DNA from: Desulfosporosinus sp. Sb-LF
GTDB lineage: Bacteria; Bacillota; Desulfitobacteriia; Desulfitobacteriales; Desulfitobacteriaceae
Assembly (NCBI RefSeq): GCF_004766055.1
Contig: NZ_SPQR01000012.1
Coordinates: forward strand, 1 to 64,000
Length of the DNA: 64,000 nt
Direction: 5' to 3'
This document shows positions 36,610 through 44,806 of the stretch, piece after piece. Each line of letters opens with the position of its first letter. Position 1 is the first letter of the stretch. The notes below the pieces were generated by a model. It worked only from the letters and a program-made list of their open reading frames with translations, was not told where the DNA came from and ran no database searches. The position numbers and the translations under genes were made by a program.

Positions 36610-37076
36610 TGTATAAAGGCGGAAAAATAATCGCGTCGCTTATCATCTTCGTTGCTTTCCTTACCTTCCCGTTCTTCTATAATATGGGGAAAGTTAACGC
36701 TGGACCAGAAAATCTTGATTCGAATATTAAGCTAACAGCGAATACCCAGTGTGTTGAACCAGCATCCTTTATGCGAGCCAATCATATGCAACTACTAAAT
36801 GACTGGAGACAGGCTTACGTTCGTGATGGCAAGACCGTCTATACAAATAGTCAAGGAAAGAAATTTGAAATCAATCTTGATACATGCATAAAATGTCATT
36901 CAACTGGAGCGGCATCGAACACAGCAGGTGTTAGTAATCCGGCATTAAACACAACAGGATCGAGTAAAACGTTGGCATCAAATTCTGATCAATTCTGTGT
37001 TTCATGCCATAACTATGCATCAGTGGAGCTGACCTGCTGGAGTTGCCATTCTGAACCAGGGGGGGCAACAAAATGA
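36609..37076 (+). CDS. dsrJ: DsrJ, periplasmic triheme cytochrome c
   Basis: A 155-residue triheme cytochrome facing the outside, anchored by an uncleaved N-terminal helix (residues 5-25). Three heme motifs: CIKCH at 93, CVSCH at 130, CWSCH at 143. Cys48 (NTQCVEP) sits where the unusual His/Cys heme ligand is known in Allochromatium DsrJ (Cys46), so the Cys-ligated heme is probably conserved here (inference). Overlaps dsrK by one base and dsrO by four. Confidence 0.95.
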   Translation: MYKGGKIIASLIIFVAFLTFPFFYNMGKVNAGPENLDSNIKLTANTQCVEPASFMRANHMQLLNDWRQAYVRDGKTVYTNSQGKKFEINLDTCIKCHSTGAASNTAGVSNPALNTTGSSKTLASNSDQFCVSCHNYASVELTCWSCHSEPGGATK

Positions 37077-37879
37077 GCATCAATAGAAGACAATTTCTGA
37101 GAAGAGCTGGTATTGTTACTGCTTTAGGACTTGGTGGTTCCTTTGTGATCAATGCTGCTGGCAGCAAATTGGCAGAGGCAGCGGCTGAATCTACGTATGG
37201 GACATCTACGCAAGGTTTGGCTGCAAAACACTGGGCTATGGTAGTGGATATGAGTAAGTTTAAGTCAAAAGATGACTTTAAGCGGGTTTCCCAGGCATGC
37301 GATCTTATCCACAATGTTCCTGACATTGGTAATACAAAGGACGAAATAAAGTGGATATGGGAAGACGATTACGAGCATACATTTTCTGGCGGAGAAAATG
37401 AATATTTAACTGAAAGTTTTAAAGAGCTACCATTTGTAGTCATGTGTAATCACTGCGAGAATCCTCCCTGTGTCAAGGCCTGTCCCACTGGGGCAACTTT
37501 CAAAAGACCAGATGGAATTGTTGATATGGATTACCATCGTTGTATCGGTTGCAGATTCTGCATGGGGGCTTGTCCCTTTAGCGCAAGAAGCTTTAATTTT
37601 AGAAATCCTAGGCCTTTTATTAAGGAGAATAATCCGGATTATCCAACGAGAACACAGGGAGTTGTCGAAAAGTGCATTTTCTGTGTGGAACGATTGGCTA
37701 AAGGTCAAAAGCCAGCCTGCGTGGAGGTCTCAAAAGGTGGGCTAATATTTGGCGATTTGGATGATCCTAACTCCGAGGTTCGAAAGATTATTAGTTCTAA
37801 ATTTACGATTCGACGCAAAGCAGAATTAGGGACTCAACCGAGTGTTTACTACCTAGTTGGAGGTGGAGAGCATGCTTGA
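37073..37879 (+). CDS. dsrO: DsrO, exported iron-sulfur protein
   Basis: A 268-residue periplasmic-side ferredoxin-type subunit. A twin-arginine signal (NRRQFLRRAG, then a hydrophobic stretch to ANAAG-like residues near 30) directs folded export. Fe-S motifs: CNHCENPPCVKACP near 122, CIGCRFCMGACP near 157 and KCIFCVERLAKGQKPAC near 200. It should pass electrons between DsrJ and DsrP. ATG 37,073 overlaps the dsrJ stop by four bases. Confidence 0.95.
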   Translation: MSINRRQFLRRAGIVTALGLGGSFVINAAGSKLAEAAAESTYGTSTQGLAAKHWAMVVDMSKFKSKDDFKRVSQACDLIHNVPDIGNTKDEIKWIWEDDYEHTFSGGENEYLTESFKELPFVVMCNHCENPPCVKACPTGATFKRPDGIVDMDYHRCIGCRFCMGACPFSARSFNFRNPRPFIKENNPDYPTRTQGVVEKCIFCVERLAKGQKPACVEVSKGGLIFGDLDDPNSEVRKIISSKFTIRRKAELGTQPSVYYLVGGGEHA

Positions 37880-39032
37880 AAAAGCTCTAACCGGTAGTAA
37901 AAAGTATTGGGCATGGGTTTTCTGTTTACTAGCTGTCATCGCAGTCGGCGTCCTGGCTTATCTCAGACAGTATAGTTATGGTTTAGGATTAACGGGTATG
38001 AGCAGAGATGTTACTTGGGGCTTGTACATTGCCCAGTTTACCTTTCTAGTGGGTATTGCCGCATCGGCTGTTATGCTTGTCACTCCCTATTACCTTCACG
38101 ATTTTAAGAAGTTTGGTAAAATGGTAATCCTTGGTGAATTCTTAGCGATTGCCGCAATTATCATGTGTATCCTGTTTATTTTTGTTGACGTCGGTCAACC
38201 AATGCGGATTCTAAATGTCCTCTTGTATCCCCAGTTACATTCTGTCATGTTTTATGACATGTGTGTACTATGCGGTTATTTGGCCATCAACTTTATTGTT
38301 GGTTGGACTACCATTGGTGCTGAAAGAAAAGGAACTCCTTCACCAAAATGGGTTAAACCTATCATTTACCTTTCTATTCCTTGGGCGTTTAGTATTCACA
38401 CCGTGACTGCATTCTTATATGCTGGTCTTCCAGGTAGACATTTCTGGTTAACGGCTATAATGGCAGCACGTTTTCTAGCATCTGCGTTTGCAGCTGGACC
38501 TTCACTTCTTATTCTATTGTGCTTAATTGTACGTAAGGTAAGTAAATTCGATCCTGATCCTCCGGGTGTTGGAGCGATCCAATCGCTTGTAAAAATTATT
38601 AGGTATGCCATGATTGCGAATGTTTTCTTCTATATTTGTGAGGTGTTCACAGCCTTTTATAGCGGTTTACCGGAAGAAATGGCACCCTTTAAGTATGCGT
38701 TCGTCGGACTTGACGGACATGCAAGCCTTGTACCCTTTATGTGGACTGCCACAGTTCTAGCGTTTCTTGGGATTGCTTTGTTAATATTCCCGACTCGTAA
38801 GAATAGTGTACTCTTGCCAATAGCTCTCATATCCGTCTTCCTTGCAAATTGGATTGACAAAGGTATTGTCCTCATTCTTGCTGGATTTGTTCCAAATTCC
38901 TTTGGTCGAGTTACGGAATATTTCCCGTCAGGTAATGAGATCGCTATTGTGCTAGGTGTCTACGCCATTGGTATGTTAGTTCTCACTATTTTCTATAAGG
39001 TTGCTATTTCAGTTAGAGAGCAGAATTTGTAA
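37872..39032 (+). CDS. dsrP: DsrP, NrfD-like membrane subunit
   Basis: A 386-residue integral membrane protein with about ten segments, of the NrfD/PsrC family; it is the quinone-interacting subunit partnering DsrO. Segments such as VTWGLYIAQFTFLVGIAASA and the ENLY-free loop regions are typical. ATG 37,872 overlaps dsrO by eight bases and follows GGAGGTGGAG; the frame extension to TTG 37,857 would remove that site. It ends the dsrMKJOP set; a hairpin separates it from dsrC. Confidence 0.93.
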   Translation: MLEKALTGSKKYWAWVFCLLAVIAVGVLAYLRQYSYGLGLTGMSRDVTWGLYIAQFTFLVGIAASAVMLVTPYYLHDFKKFGKMVILGEFLAIAAIIMCILFIFVDVGQPMRILNVLLYPQLHSVMFYDMCVLCGYLAINFIVGWTTIGAERKGTPSPKWVKPIIYLSIPWAFSIHTVTAFLYAGLPGRHFWLTAIMAARFLASAFAAGPSLLILLCLIVRKVSKFDPDPPGVGAIQSLVKIIRYAMIANVFFYICEVFTAFYSGLPEEMAPFKYAFVGLDGHASLVPFMWTATVLAFLGIALLIFPTRKNSVLLPIALISVFLANWIDKGIVLILAGFVPNSFGRVTEYFPSGNEIAIVLGVYAIGMLVLTIFYKVAISVREQNL

Positions 39033-39047
39033 TTATCGGTGGTTTTG

Positions 39048-39099
39048 TTGATACTTGTTTGGGAAGATAAGATTAACAATTTACCTAGACAAGTATCAA
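39048..39099 (+). promoter_or_regulatory. Hairpin between dsrP and dsrC
   Basis: TTGATACTTGT pairs perfectly with ACAAGTATCAA (11 bp); the stem can extend by GGG with CCT across a small internal loop, and TTTTAAT follows. It could be a leaky terminator or an RNA-processing/stability element that gives dsrC its own level. Confidence 0.6.
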
Positions 39100-39133
39100 T
39101 TTTAATAAACACAATTAAAGGAGGAAAATTAAA

Positions 39134-39451
39134 ATGTCTCAACTTGTTGTAGGTAGCTTAGTTGTAGAATTGGATGAAGATGGATTTCTAGAGGACCATT
39201 CAGTATGGACTGAAGATGTAGCAAGAGCTCTTGCTAACACTGAGGAAGTAGAAGAACTTACCGAAGAACACTGGAAGTTAATTAACTATCTCAGAGAGTA
39301 CTATGATCAGTTTGGTGTTGCACCGATGGTTCGTAAAATGGTTAAAGACTCTGGTTTTGACCAAAAGAAAATTTACGAGTTATTTCCAGCTGGCCCAGGG
39401 AAAGGCGCTTGTAAAATTGCAGGTCTCCCGAAACCAACTGGTTGCGTGTAA
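39134..39451 (+). CDS. dsrC: DsrC, sulfur-carrier protein of dissimilatory sulfite reduction
   Basis: A 105-residue TusE/DsrC protein. The C-terminal arm GKGACKIAGLPKPTGCV holds both conserved cysteines (10 residues apart, the last one penultimate), the form needed to carry sulfite-derived sulfur as trisulfide, the presumed DsrK substrate. A strong AAAGGAGG lies upstream of ATG 39,134 and a strong terminator lies downstream. Confidence 0.97.
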   Translation: MSQLVVGSLVVELDEDGFLEDHSVWTEDVARALANTEEVEELTEEHWKLINYLREYYDQFGVAPMVRKMVKDSGFDQKKIYELFPAGPGKGACKIAGLPKPTGCV

Positions 39452-39507
39452 TCGCTAGATATTGGTAACAGATCTCACATAACAATAATATTTTTTATGA
39501 ATAGACA

Positions 39508-39550
39508 GATAGAGAGCCGAACACGTTTGTGGTCGGCTCTCTATCGATTT
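39508..39550 (+). terminator. Rho-independent terminator after dsrC
   Basis: GATAGAGAGCCGA pairs perfectly with TCGGCTCTCTATC; GATTT follows. Confidence 0.9.
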
Positions 39551-39815
39551 AGCTAACTTATGTTATTCTAGTTGTAGGCTACCTGCAATAGGTTTGCCGC
39601 AACCTGGGGATCCTAAGGAATAACAATACTTAATTCAAAGTTGGTGCCACTGTGTGTCAAGAATTCCCACGGACTCCCAGGCAGAATAAGAAAAGTAGTT
39701 CTAAGACTATAAACTTTTTTTGGGAGTATAATAATTCTGGTGATAAAAGGAGTTAAGACAATGTCTTGAGTCTCAACAGCATGTACTGTAGTTCTAATAA
39801 TAGGAGTGGTCGAAT
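39551..39815. other. Intergenic stretch before lplA
   Basis: About 265 bases with no gene and no recognised regulatory RNA; a TTTTTTGGGAGTATAATAA segment near 39,713 resembles a -10 region. Confidence 0.3.
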
Positions 39816-40826
39816 TTGACTCATGATGGCATTAAAACGAAGATAGTCCTTTCTACATCCTTTAACCCTTGGCATAATTTAGCCCTTGAGGAGCACCTCT
39901 TTAGACAAGTCGAAAAAAATCAAGTCATTCTTTATTTATGGCAAAACCAAAATACAGTTGTAATTGGAAGACATCAAAACGCATGGAAAGAATGTCGGTG
40001 TAATCAGCTAGAGCAGGATGGGGGGAAATTGGCTCGCCGATTATCAGGAGGTGGTGCTGTTTTTCACGACTTAGGTAATCTCAACTTTACGTTCATTATG
40101 GACCGTGCACAGTATGATTTGCAAAAGCAGCTAAAAGTAATATTAGAAGCTTTAAAAAAACTCAATATTAAGGCTGAGTTTTCGGGCCGTAATGATATAA
40201 CGGTTGAAGGGCGTAAATTTTCGGGAAACGCGTTCTATTTTGAGCATGACAAAGCCTACCATCACGGAACCATTTTGATTAATGTCGATATTCAAAAACT
40301 ATCAGCATATCTCCAAGTTTCCAAAGAGAAGATTGCCTCGAAAGGCGTGGATTCTGTCCAAGCTAGGGTCGGGAATCTTAGTGCGTTTTTACCAGACATC
40401 TCTATCGAATCGATGAAAGTAGCCCTAATTCAGAGTTTTGAGGAATTATATGGAACCAATTCGAGTGATCCAGTCTCTGTAGGTGAAGCATCCTACGATT
40501 TAGAAGAACTTTACCAAAAATACTCTTCCTGGGAATGGCTTTATGGCAAAACTCCGAGTTTTGATATAGTCATGGAGAAACGTTTTCCTTGGGGAGGTAT
40601 AGAACTAGGGCTAAGCCTTAAGAATGGATTCATAAAGGAAGCAAAGGTTTACTCTGACGCAATGAATAGTCATCTTATTGATCAGATAACCTTTGTAGTT
40701 TGTGATCTGCCCTTTGATATTGAACAAATGGTCAGTACGATAAGCAAGGTTGAGTGTTCTTTTGATGATAAGGTAATAATCAATGACTTAGCAGCTTGGT
40801 TACTAAGCAAGGCAGGCGACATTTAA
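39816..40826 (+). CDS. lplA: Lipoate-protein ligase A
   Basis: Attaches lipoate (or octanoate) to lysines of target domains. A 336-residue protein of the BPL/LPL fold: VVIGRHQNAWKECR, RRLSGGGAVFHDLGNLNFTF and the GRKFSGNAFYF segment with the catalytic-lysine position; a C-terminal accessory domain from about residue 250. TTG 39,816 is preceded by TAGGAG. Lies right behind dsrC but after a terminator. Target proteins (such as GcvH or 2-oxoacid dehydrogenase E2) are outside the window. Confidence 0.92.
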   Translation: MTHDGIKTKIVLSTSFNPWHNLALEEHLFRQVEKNQVILYLWQNQNTVVIGRHQNAWKECRCNQLEQDGGKLARRLSGGGAVFHDLGNLNFTFIMDRAQYDLQKQLKVILEALKKLNIKAEFSGRNDITVEGRKFSGNAFYFEHDKAYHHGTILINVDIQKLSAYLQVSKEKIASKGVDSVQARVGNLSAFLPDISIESMKVALIQSFEELYGTNSSDPVSVGEASYDLEELYQKYSSWEWLYGKTPSFDIVMEKRFPWGGIELGLSLKNGFIKEAKVYSDAMNSHLIDQITFVVCDLPFDIEQMVSTISKVECSFDDKVIINDLAAWLLSKAGDI

Positions 40827-40870
40827 CAGGCAAATGCAGTTAGATTTTGAAATTAAAGGTGTGTTATTTA

Positions 40871-41377
40871 GTGGAAGCAATTTTAAGTCGGCGTAGTATT
40901 CGAAAATACACAAATCAAACAGTGTCTAAGGAAATAGTTCATGAGCTTCTTGAGGCTGGTATGTGTGCCCCTTCGGCAGGAAATGAACGACCTTGGCACT
41001 TTATTGTGATAGAAGAACGTCCTCTCCTAGAAGAGATTATGAAAGTTCACCAATTTTCCAAGATGCTGAACGAAGCGCCCTTGGCAATATTGGTCTGTGC
41101 GGATGTAACCTGTGACAAGTATCCGGGGACGAACTATTGGATACAAGACTGCGCGGCTGCAACAGAGAATATCTTGATTGCAGCAAAGGAAAAGGACTTG
41201 GGGACGTGCTGGTTAGGAGTGTATCCAAAACCAGAGCGGGTCGAGGGTATACGTAATATCTTTGCCCTGCCTGCGCATGTGTTTCCGTTTTGTGTGATTG
41301 CATTGGGACATCCTGCAGAAATAAAAGCCCCAATAGTACGTTACGACGAAACGAGGGTCCATCATAATTGTTGGTAA
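40871..41377 (+). CDS. Nitroreductase family protein
   Basis: A 168-residue FMN flavoprotein. The N-terminal RRSIRKY motif, APSAGNERPWHFIVI and the C-terminal segment GVYPKPERVEGIRNI and IALGHPAE are family hallmarks. GTG 40,871 is chosen because AAAGGTG lies about nine bases upstream and the family starts with EAILSRRS; the frame is open to TTG 40,847. Physiological substrate is unknown. It is 44 bases behind lplA and likely in the same transcript. Confidence 0.9.
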   Translation: MEAILSRRSIRKYTNQTVSKEIVHELLEAGMCAPSAGNERPWHFIVIEERPLLEEIMKVHQFSKMLNEAPLAILVCADVTCDKYPGTNYWIQDCAAATENILIAAKEKDLGTCWLGVYPKPERVEGIRNIFALPAHVFPFCVIALGHPAEIKAPIVRYDETRVHHNCW

Positions 41378-41424
41378 TGTTCAGACTCATCCTTTAAAAA
41401 AGGATAGGATTCTTAAAATTGAGC

Positions 41425-41459
41425 AAGGGGCCAGCCCGTTAATTTGGGCTAGCCTCTTT
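41425..41459 (+). terminator. Rho-independent terminator after the nitroreductase gene
   Basis: AAGGGGCCAGCCC pairs with GGGCTAGCCTCTT (one wobble), the descending arm running into TTTG. Confidence 0.8.
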
Positions 41460-41556
41460 GTAGTATGATCATTCACGGATTTCGGGTGCAAATAACTTAA
41501 GTGTTAGCATATAAGTTATATCATTTGAACTTTCGATAGAAAAGGAGCTGCTAGGA

Positions 41557-42150
41557 TTGGCGAAGGAACGATTAAAAAAGCAAATCGAATTTATTGTGGA
41601 GATCGATAAGTTAAAGCGGATTTTTAGACAAAACGTAGTCATTGAGACTTTAGAACAGGAAAATGATGCAGAACATTCATGGCATATGGCTGTTATGGCG
41701 ATTTTACTGTCCGAATACTCATCGACCACGGACTTAAACGTGTTAAGGGTTTTGAAAATGCTGCTTATCCACGATCTTGTAGAAATTCACGCGGGGGACA
41801 CCTTTTGTTATGACGAAAAGGGCAACCTCGATAAGCTAGACCGCGAACAAAGCTCTGCCGATAAGCTCTTTAATATCCTTCCATCAGACCAAGCTCAGGA
41901 AATCATGGATCTGTGGCATGAATTTGAAGCAATGGAGACTCACGAAGCGCGTTTTGCTGCGAGTCTTGATCGATTACAACCTTTACTACTAAATTACAAT
42001 ACGGACGGCCATACGTGGAAAAAGCCTGGTATCTCAAGTGAAAAGGTGCTTAAAAGAAATGCTGTATTAGAGAAGCCTGTTCCCCAACTTTGGGATTATG
42101 TTCAAGAAATTATTGAAGACTCTATTCAGAGGGGTTACCTCGAGAGATGA
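41557..42150 (+). CDS. HD-domain phosphohydrolase (YfbR/HDDC2-like)
   Basis: A 197-residue metal-dependent hydrolase, probably a 5'-nucleotidase acting on (deoxy)nucleoside monophosphates. Metal-ligand motifs: DAEHSWHMAVMA and LLIHDLVEIHAGD, plus a later aspartate in ASLDRLQPL. TTG 41,557 follows AAAGGAG and TAGGA. It stands alone. Confidence 0.88.
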   Translation: MAKERLKKQIEFIVEIDKLKRIFRQNVVIETLEQENDAEHSWHMAVMAILLSEYSSTTDLNVLRVLKMLLIHDLVEIHAGDTFCYDEKGNLDKLDREQSSADKLFNILPSDQAQEIMDLWHEFEAMETHEARFAASLDRLQPLLLNYNTDGHTWKKPGISSEKVLKRNAVLEKPVPQLWDYVQEIIEDSIQRGYLER

Positions 42151-42502
42151 TGTAGTTCTAAGAGATAAGAACTGTTTATACTTTGTTTATAGTCTGTTTA
42201 TGGAAACTCAAGACCCCTAGGGTAAACTATAGCTTAGGAAGCTTCCTGAAAACGGATAAAGGAGTTGTATTGATGAAAGTGAAAAAGAAAACAGCAATGC
42301 ATTTGGGGTGCAGGCTATCGGTTTAGGGTATAAATAATGTGACTGTGTGGTCAATGGCAATTAAAGAACCCTTGCATAATCTTTAGGAAGTTGTTAAATT
42401 AGCAGTAGAATCGTTAGCTTAGCTTAGCTTAGCTAAGTGAAAGCTTATTTAAGTATCTGAGGGAATTGTTTCCAATGAGATATGAAGAGGAGACTTACCA
42501 AA
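42151..42502. other. Intergenic stretch with a TTAGC pentanucleotide repeat
   Basis: A small 6-bp palindrome lies near 42,160. A 17-codon frame at 42,273-42,326 has AAAGGAG upstream but no family likeness. At 42,414-42,433 TTAGC is repeated four times in tandem. Confidence 0.45.
42414..42433 (+). repeat. Tandem TTAGC repeat (four units)
   Basis: Four exact TTAGC units lie about 70 bases before the aldolase gene; a site where copy number could vary. Confidence 0.7.
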
Positions 42503-43156
42503 ATGAATCAATTACTGGAAATACGCAAAAAAGTAGTTGAGAAGGGGATCGAAATGCTCGCAACAAACCTCACGGTAGGAACCTGGGGGAATATCAGTTG
42601 TCGAGTCCCGGATCAAGACTATGTTGCCATTACTCCGTCCGGTATGAGCTACGATACTTTGGTGCCAGACGATATTGTGGTTTTAGATTTGAGGGGGAAC
42701 ATCGTCAATGGAACACGTAAACCCTCTATTGAAGTCCCTCTGCATTTAGCGATCTATATTGCTCGTGAGGATGTGCATGCTATAGTACATACTCACAGTG
42801 CTTATGCGACAGCGATGGCGGTATCTAGAAAGGATATCCCAGGAGCGGTTGAGGATTTAGTACAGATTGTGGGCGGGAACGTGAGAGTTAACGAATACGC
42901 ACTTCCTGGTACAGAACAACTTGGCATCAATACAGTCAAAGCATTGCAGGGGCGTAATGCTGTTTTGCTTGCGAACCACGGAATGCTTGGAGTGGGTCGG
43001 GATTTGGAAGAAGCCCTTAGAGTTTGCTTGATAGTCGAAAAATCGGCACAAATCACGCTTTTTGCACAGCTCATGGGTGGAGTTGTGGAATTATCTCAAA
43101 ATGATATTGATGGAATGCGAAATTTCTATCTTGGCGGGTATGGCCAGAGAAAATGA
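42503..43156 (+). CDS. Class II aldolase/adducin family protein
   Basis: A 217-residue zinc enzyme of the fuculose/ribulose-phosphate aldolase family. Seen: GTWGNISCRVPDQDYVAITPSG, the zinc ligands in IVHTHSAYATAMA, a catalytic Glu near PSIEVPLHL and a NHGMLGVG segment. ATG 42,503 is used because GAGGAG precedes it at ten bases and ATG 42,482 has none. Lies before the SAH hydrolase gene, 313 bases away; the pairing hints at nucleoside or methylthioribose-type salvage (inference). Confidence 0.88.
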   Translation: MNQLLEIRKKVVEKGIEMLATNLTVGTWGNISCRVPDQDYVAITPSGMSYDTLVPDDIVVLDLRGNIVNGTRKPSIEVPLHLAIYIAREDVHAIVHTHSAYATAMAVSRKDIPGAVEDLVQIVGGNVRVNEYALPGTEQLGINTVKALQGRNAVLLANHGMLGVGRDLEEALRVCLIVEKSAQITLFAQLMGGVVELSQNDIDGMRNFYLGGYGQRK

Positions 43157-43171
43157 GTAAGATTTGAAAGT

Positions 43172-43197
43172 GTATCGAGCAGATGAAAACTCGATAC
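43172..43197 (+). terminator. Hairpin after the aldolase gene
   Basis: GTATCGAG pairs perfectly with CTCGATAC, but no T-run follows, so termination is uncertain. Confidence 0.4.
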
Positions 43198-43276
43198 CTA
43201 ATAACTCGGATTCAACCATTATCTAGTGTAAAGAAAGGAACCTGTTTTAATTAAATTTAATAGGGGTTTTGGATTT

Positions 43277-43306
43277 TTGGAACAAATAAGATTTTTAGAG
43301 TATAAT
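43277..43306 (+). promoter_or_regulatory. Probable promoter of ahcY
   Basis: TTGGAA, an 18-base spacer and TATAAT; a start about seven bases later would begin right at the hairpin described next. Confidence 0.55.
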
Positions 43307-43312
43307 TAGGTG

Positions 43313-43345
43313 ATCTCCCACCAACAAGGTGAGTCTAGCGGAGAT
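43313..43345 (+). promoter_or_regulatory. Structured 5' leader of ahcY
   Basis: An outer ATCTCC/GGAGAT stem encloses a CACC-AACAA-GGTG hairpin and a single-stranded AGTCTAGC. It does not fit the SAH or SAM riboswitch signatures that I know. About 125 bases follow before the start codon. Confidence 0.4.
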
Positions 43346-43469
43346 TCTAAGTACATATTTGATTAATAATAACATTTTAACATTTGTGATGATGAAGGTT
43401 CTTTGATTCTGAAGAATACGTGACTGATCGAAAATTTTAAACTCAAAAAACAGAAAGTGGGTACAAAGA

Positions 43470-44726
43470 ATGAAATACACTATTCGAGATTTAACATTAG
43501 CTCCAGAAGGACAGCGTAAGATTGATTGGGTAGTTCCCCGCATGCAAGTGCTCAACATGGTACGCAAGGAATTTGAAAAGAATCAACCCTTTGCTGGCAA
43601 AAAAATTGTGATTTGTCTACATTTAGAAGCTAAAACTGCTTACCTAGCCCACGTGATCAGAGCAGGAGGAGCAGAGGTAACCGTGGTTGCTAGTAACCCG
43701 CTTTCCACTCAAGATGATATTGTAGCAGCTCTTGTTCAAGACGGAATCGGGGCACATGCTTGGTACAATGCCACAGAAGAAGAATTTAATCATCATCTGC
43801 AATTGGCACTTGATACAGAGCCGGACTTTATCATTGATGATGGGGGAGATCTTGTTTCTACATTACATACCACCCGGCCTGAACTTCTGCAGAAAGTTAA
43901 GGGGGGAGCGGAAGAGACGACGACTGGTGTTCTTCGATTGCATTCTATGGCGCGTGATGGAGCATTGAAGTTTCCTATGGTTGCCGTGAATGACGCACAA
44001 TGCAAGTACTTGTTTGATAACAGGTATGGTACAGGGCAATCCGTCTGGGACGGAATTATGAGAACGACCAACTTGGTAGTGGCTGGTAAAACAGCCGTTG
44101 TCGCTGGGTATGGCTGGTGCGGAAAAGGGGTTGCTCTACGTGCCAAGGGATTAGGAGCGCGTGTTATCATTTGTGAGGTTGATCCCATCAAAGCAAATGA
44201 GGCATTGATGGATGGATTTGAAGTTATGCCCATGATTGAAGCGGCTTTGTACGGAGATTTCTTCATAACGGTTACGGGCAATAGAGATATTGTCAATAAA
44301 GAGCACTTTGTCTTGATGAAATCCGGTGCAATCATGTGTAATGCTGGACACTTCGACGTCGAAGTCAATGTAGCGCAATTGAAAGAAATAGCAATTTCTG
44401 AAAGAGTGGCAAGAGCGAATATAACAGAATACACACTTCCAGGAGGTCAACATTTGTACCTTTTAGCTGAGGGACGTTTAGTCAATCTGGCCGCCGGCGA
44501 TGGGCACCCTGCAGAAGTGATGGATATGACGTTTGCATTACAGGCACTGTCTCTAGAATATGTCGCCTTGAATTATGATAAACTGTCTCCTGGAGTTTAC
44601 CAAGTCAATAGGGAGATTGATGAAAAGGTAGCCTTGTTAAGGCTTAAGTCACTTGGGTTATCCATTGATAAATTAACCAACGAACAAGTTGAGTATCTGG
44701 CATCTTGGAGTTCTGAGGAAAGCTAA
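43470..44726 (+). CDS. ahcY: Adenosylhomocysteinase (S-adenosylhomocysteine hydrolase)
   Basis: NAD-dependent enzyme that splits S-adenosylhomocysteine to adenosine and homocysteine, clearing the product of methyl transfer. Length 418 and the segments LHLEAKTAYLAHVI, FIIDDGGDLVSTLH, NDAQCKYLFDNRYGTGQS and the GYGWCGKGVALRAKGLGA Rossmann loop fit the family. ATG 43,470 has only a weak AGAAAG-type site. The upstream leader may regulate it. A terminator follows. Confidence 0.96.
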   Translation: MKYTIRDLTLAPEGQRKIDWVVPRMQVLNMVRKEFEKNQPFAGKKIVICLHLEAKTAYLAHVIRAGGAEVTVVASNPLSTQDDIVAALVQDGIGAHAWYNATEEEFNHHLQLALDTEPDFIIDDGGDLVSTLHTTRPELLQKVKGGAEETTTGVLRLHSMARDGALKFPMVAVNDAQCKYLFDNRYGTGQSVWDGIMRTTNLVVAGKTAVVAGYGWCGKGVALRAKGLGARVIICEVDPIKANEALMDGFEVMPMIEAALYGDFFITVTGNRDIVNKEHFVLMKSGAIMCNAGHFDVEVNVAQLKEIAISERVARANITEYTLPGGQHLYLLAEGRLVNLAAGDGHPAEVMDMTFALQALSLEYVALNYDKLSPGVYQVNREIDEKVALLRLKSLGLSIDKLTNEQVEYLASWSSEES

Positions 44727-44762
44727 TTTAGAATTTCTTCATTTAGAGTTCGCTTTTTGGGG

Positions 44763-44806
44763 AAAGAGTAATTATTGGTATATATGCCGATAATTACTCT
44801 TTCTTT
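44763..44806 (+). terminator. Rho-independent terminator after ahcY
   Basis: AAAGAGTAATTAT pairs perfectly with ATAATTACTCTTT; CTTTT follows. Confidence 0.88.

Noticed and set aside
42273-42326. A 17-codon frame with AAAGGAG upstream
   Set aside because: Too short to judge and not similar to anything known; mentioned only in the spacer entry.
43157-43469. SAM-I, SAM-II or SAH riboswitch before ahcY
   Set aside because: Conserved cores are not found; only an unassigned hairpin was kept.
43793-44434. A 213-codon minus-strand frame within ahcY
   Set aside because: Shadow frame of a strongly conserved gene, with an atypical amino-acid mix.
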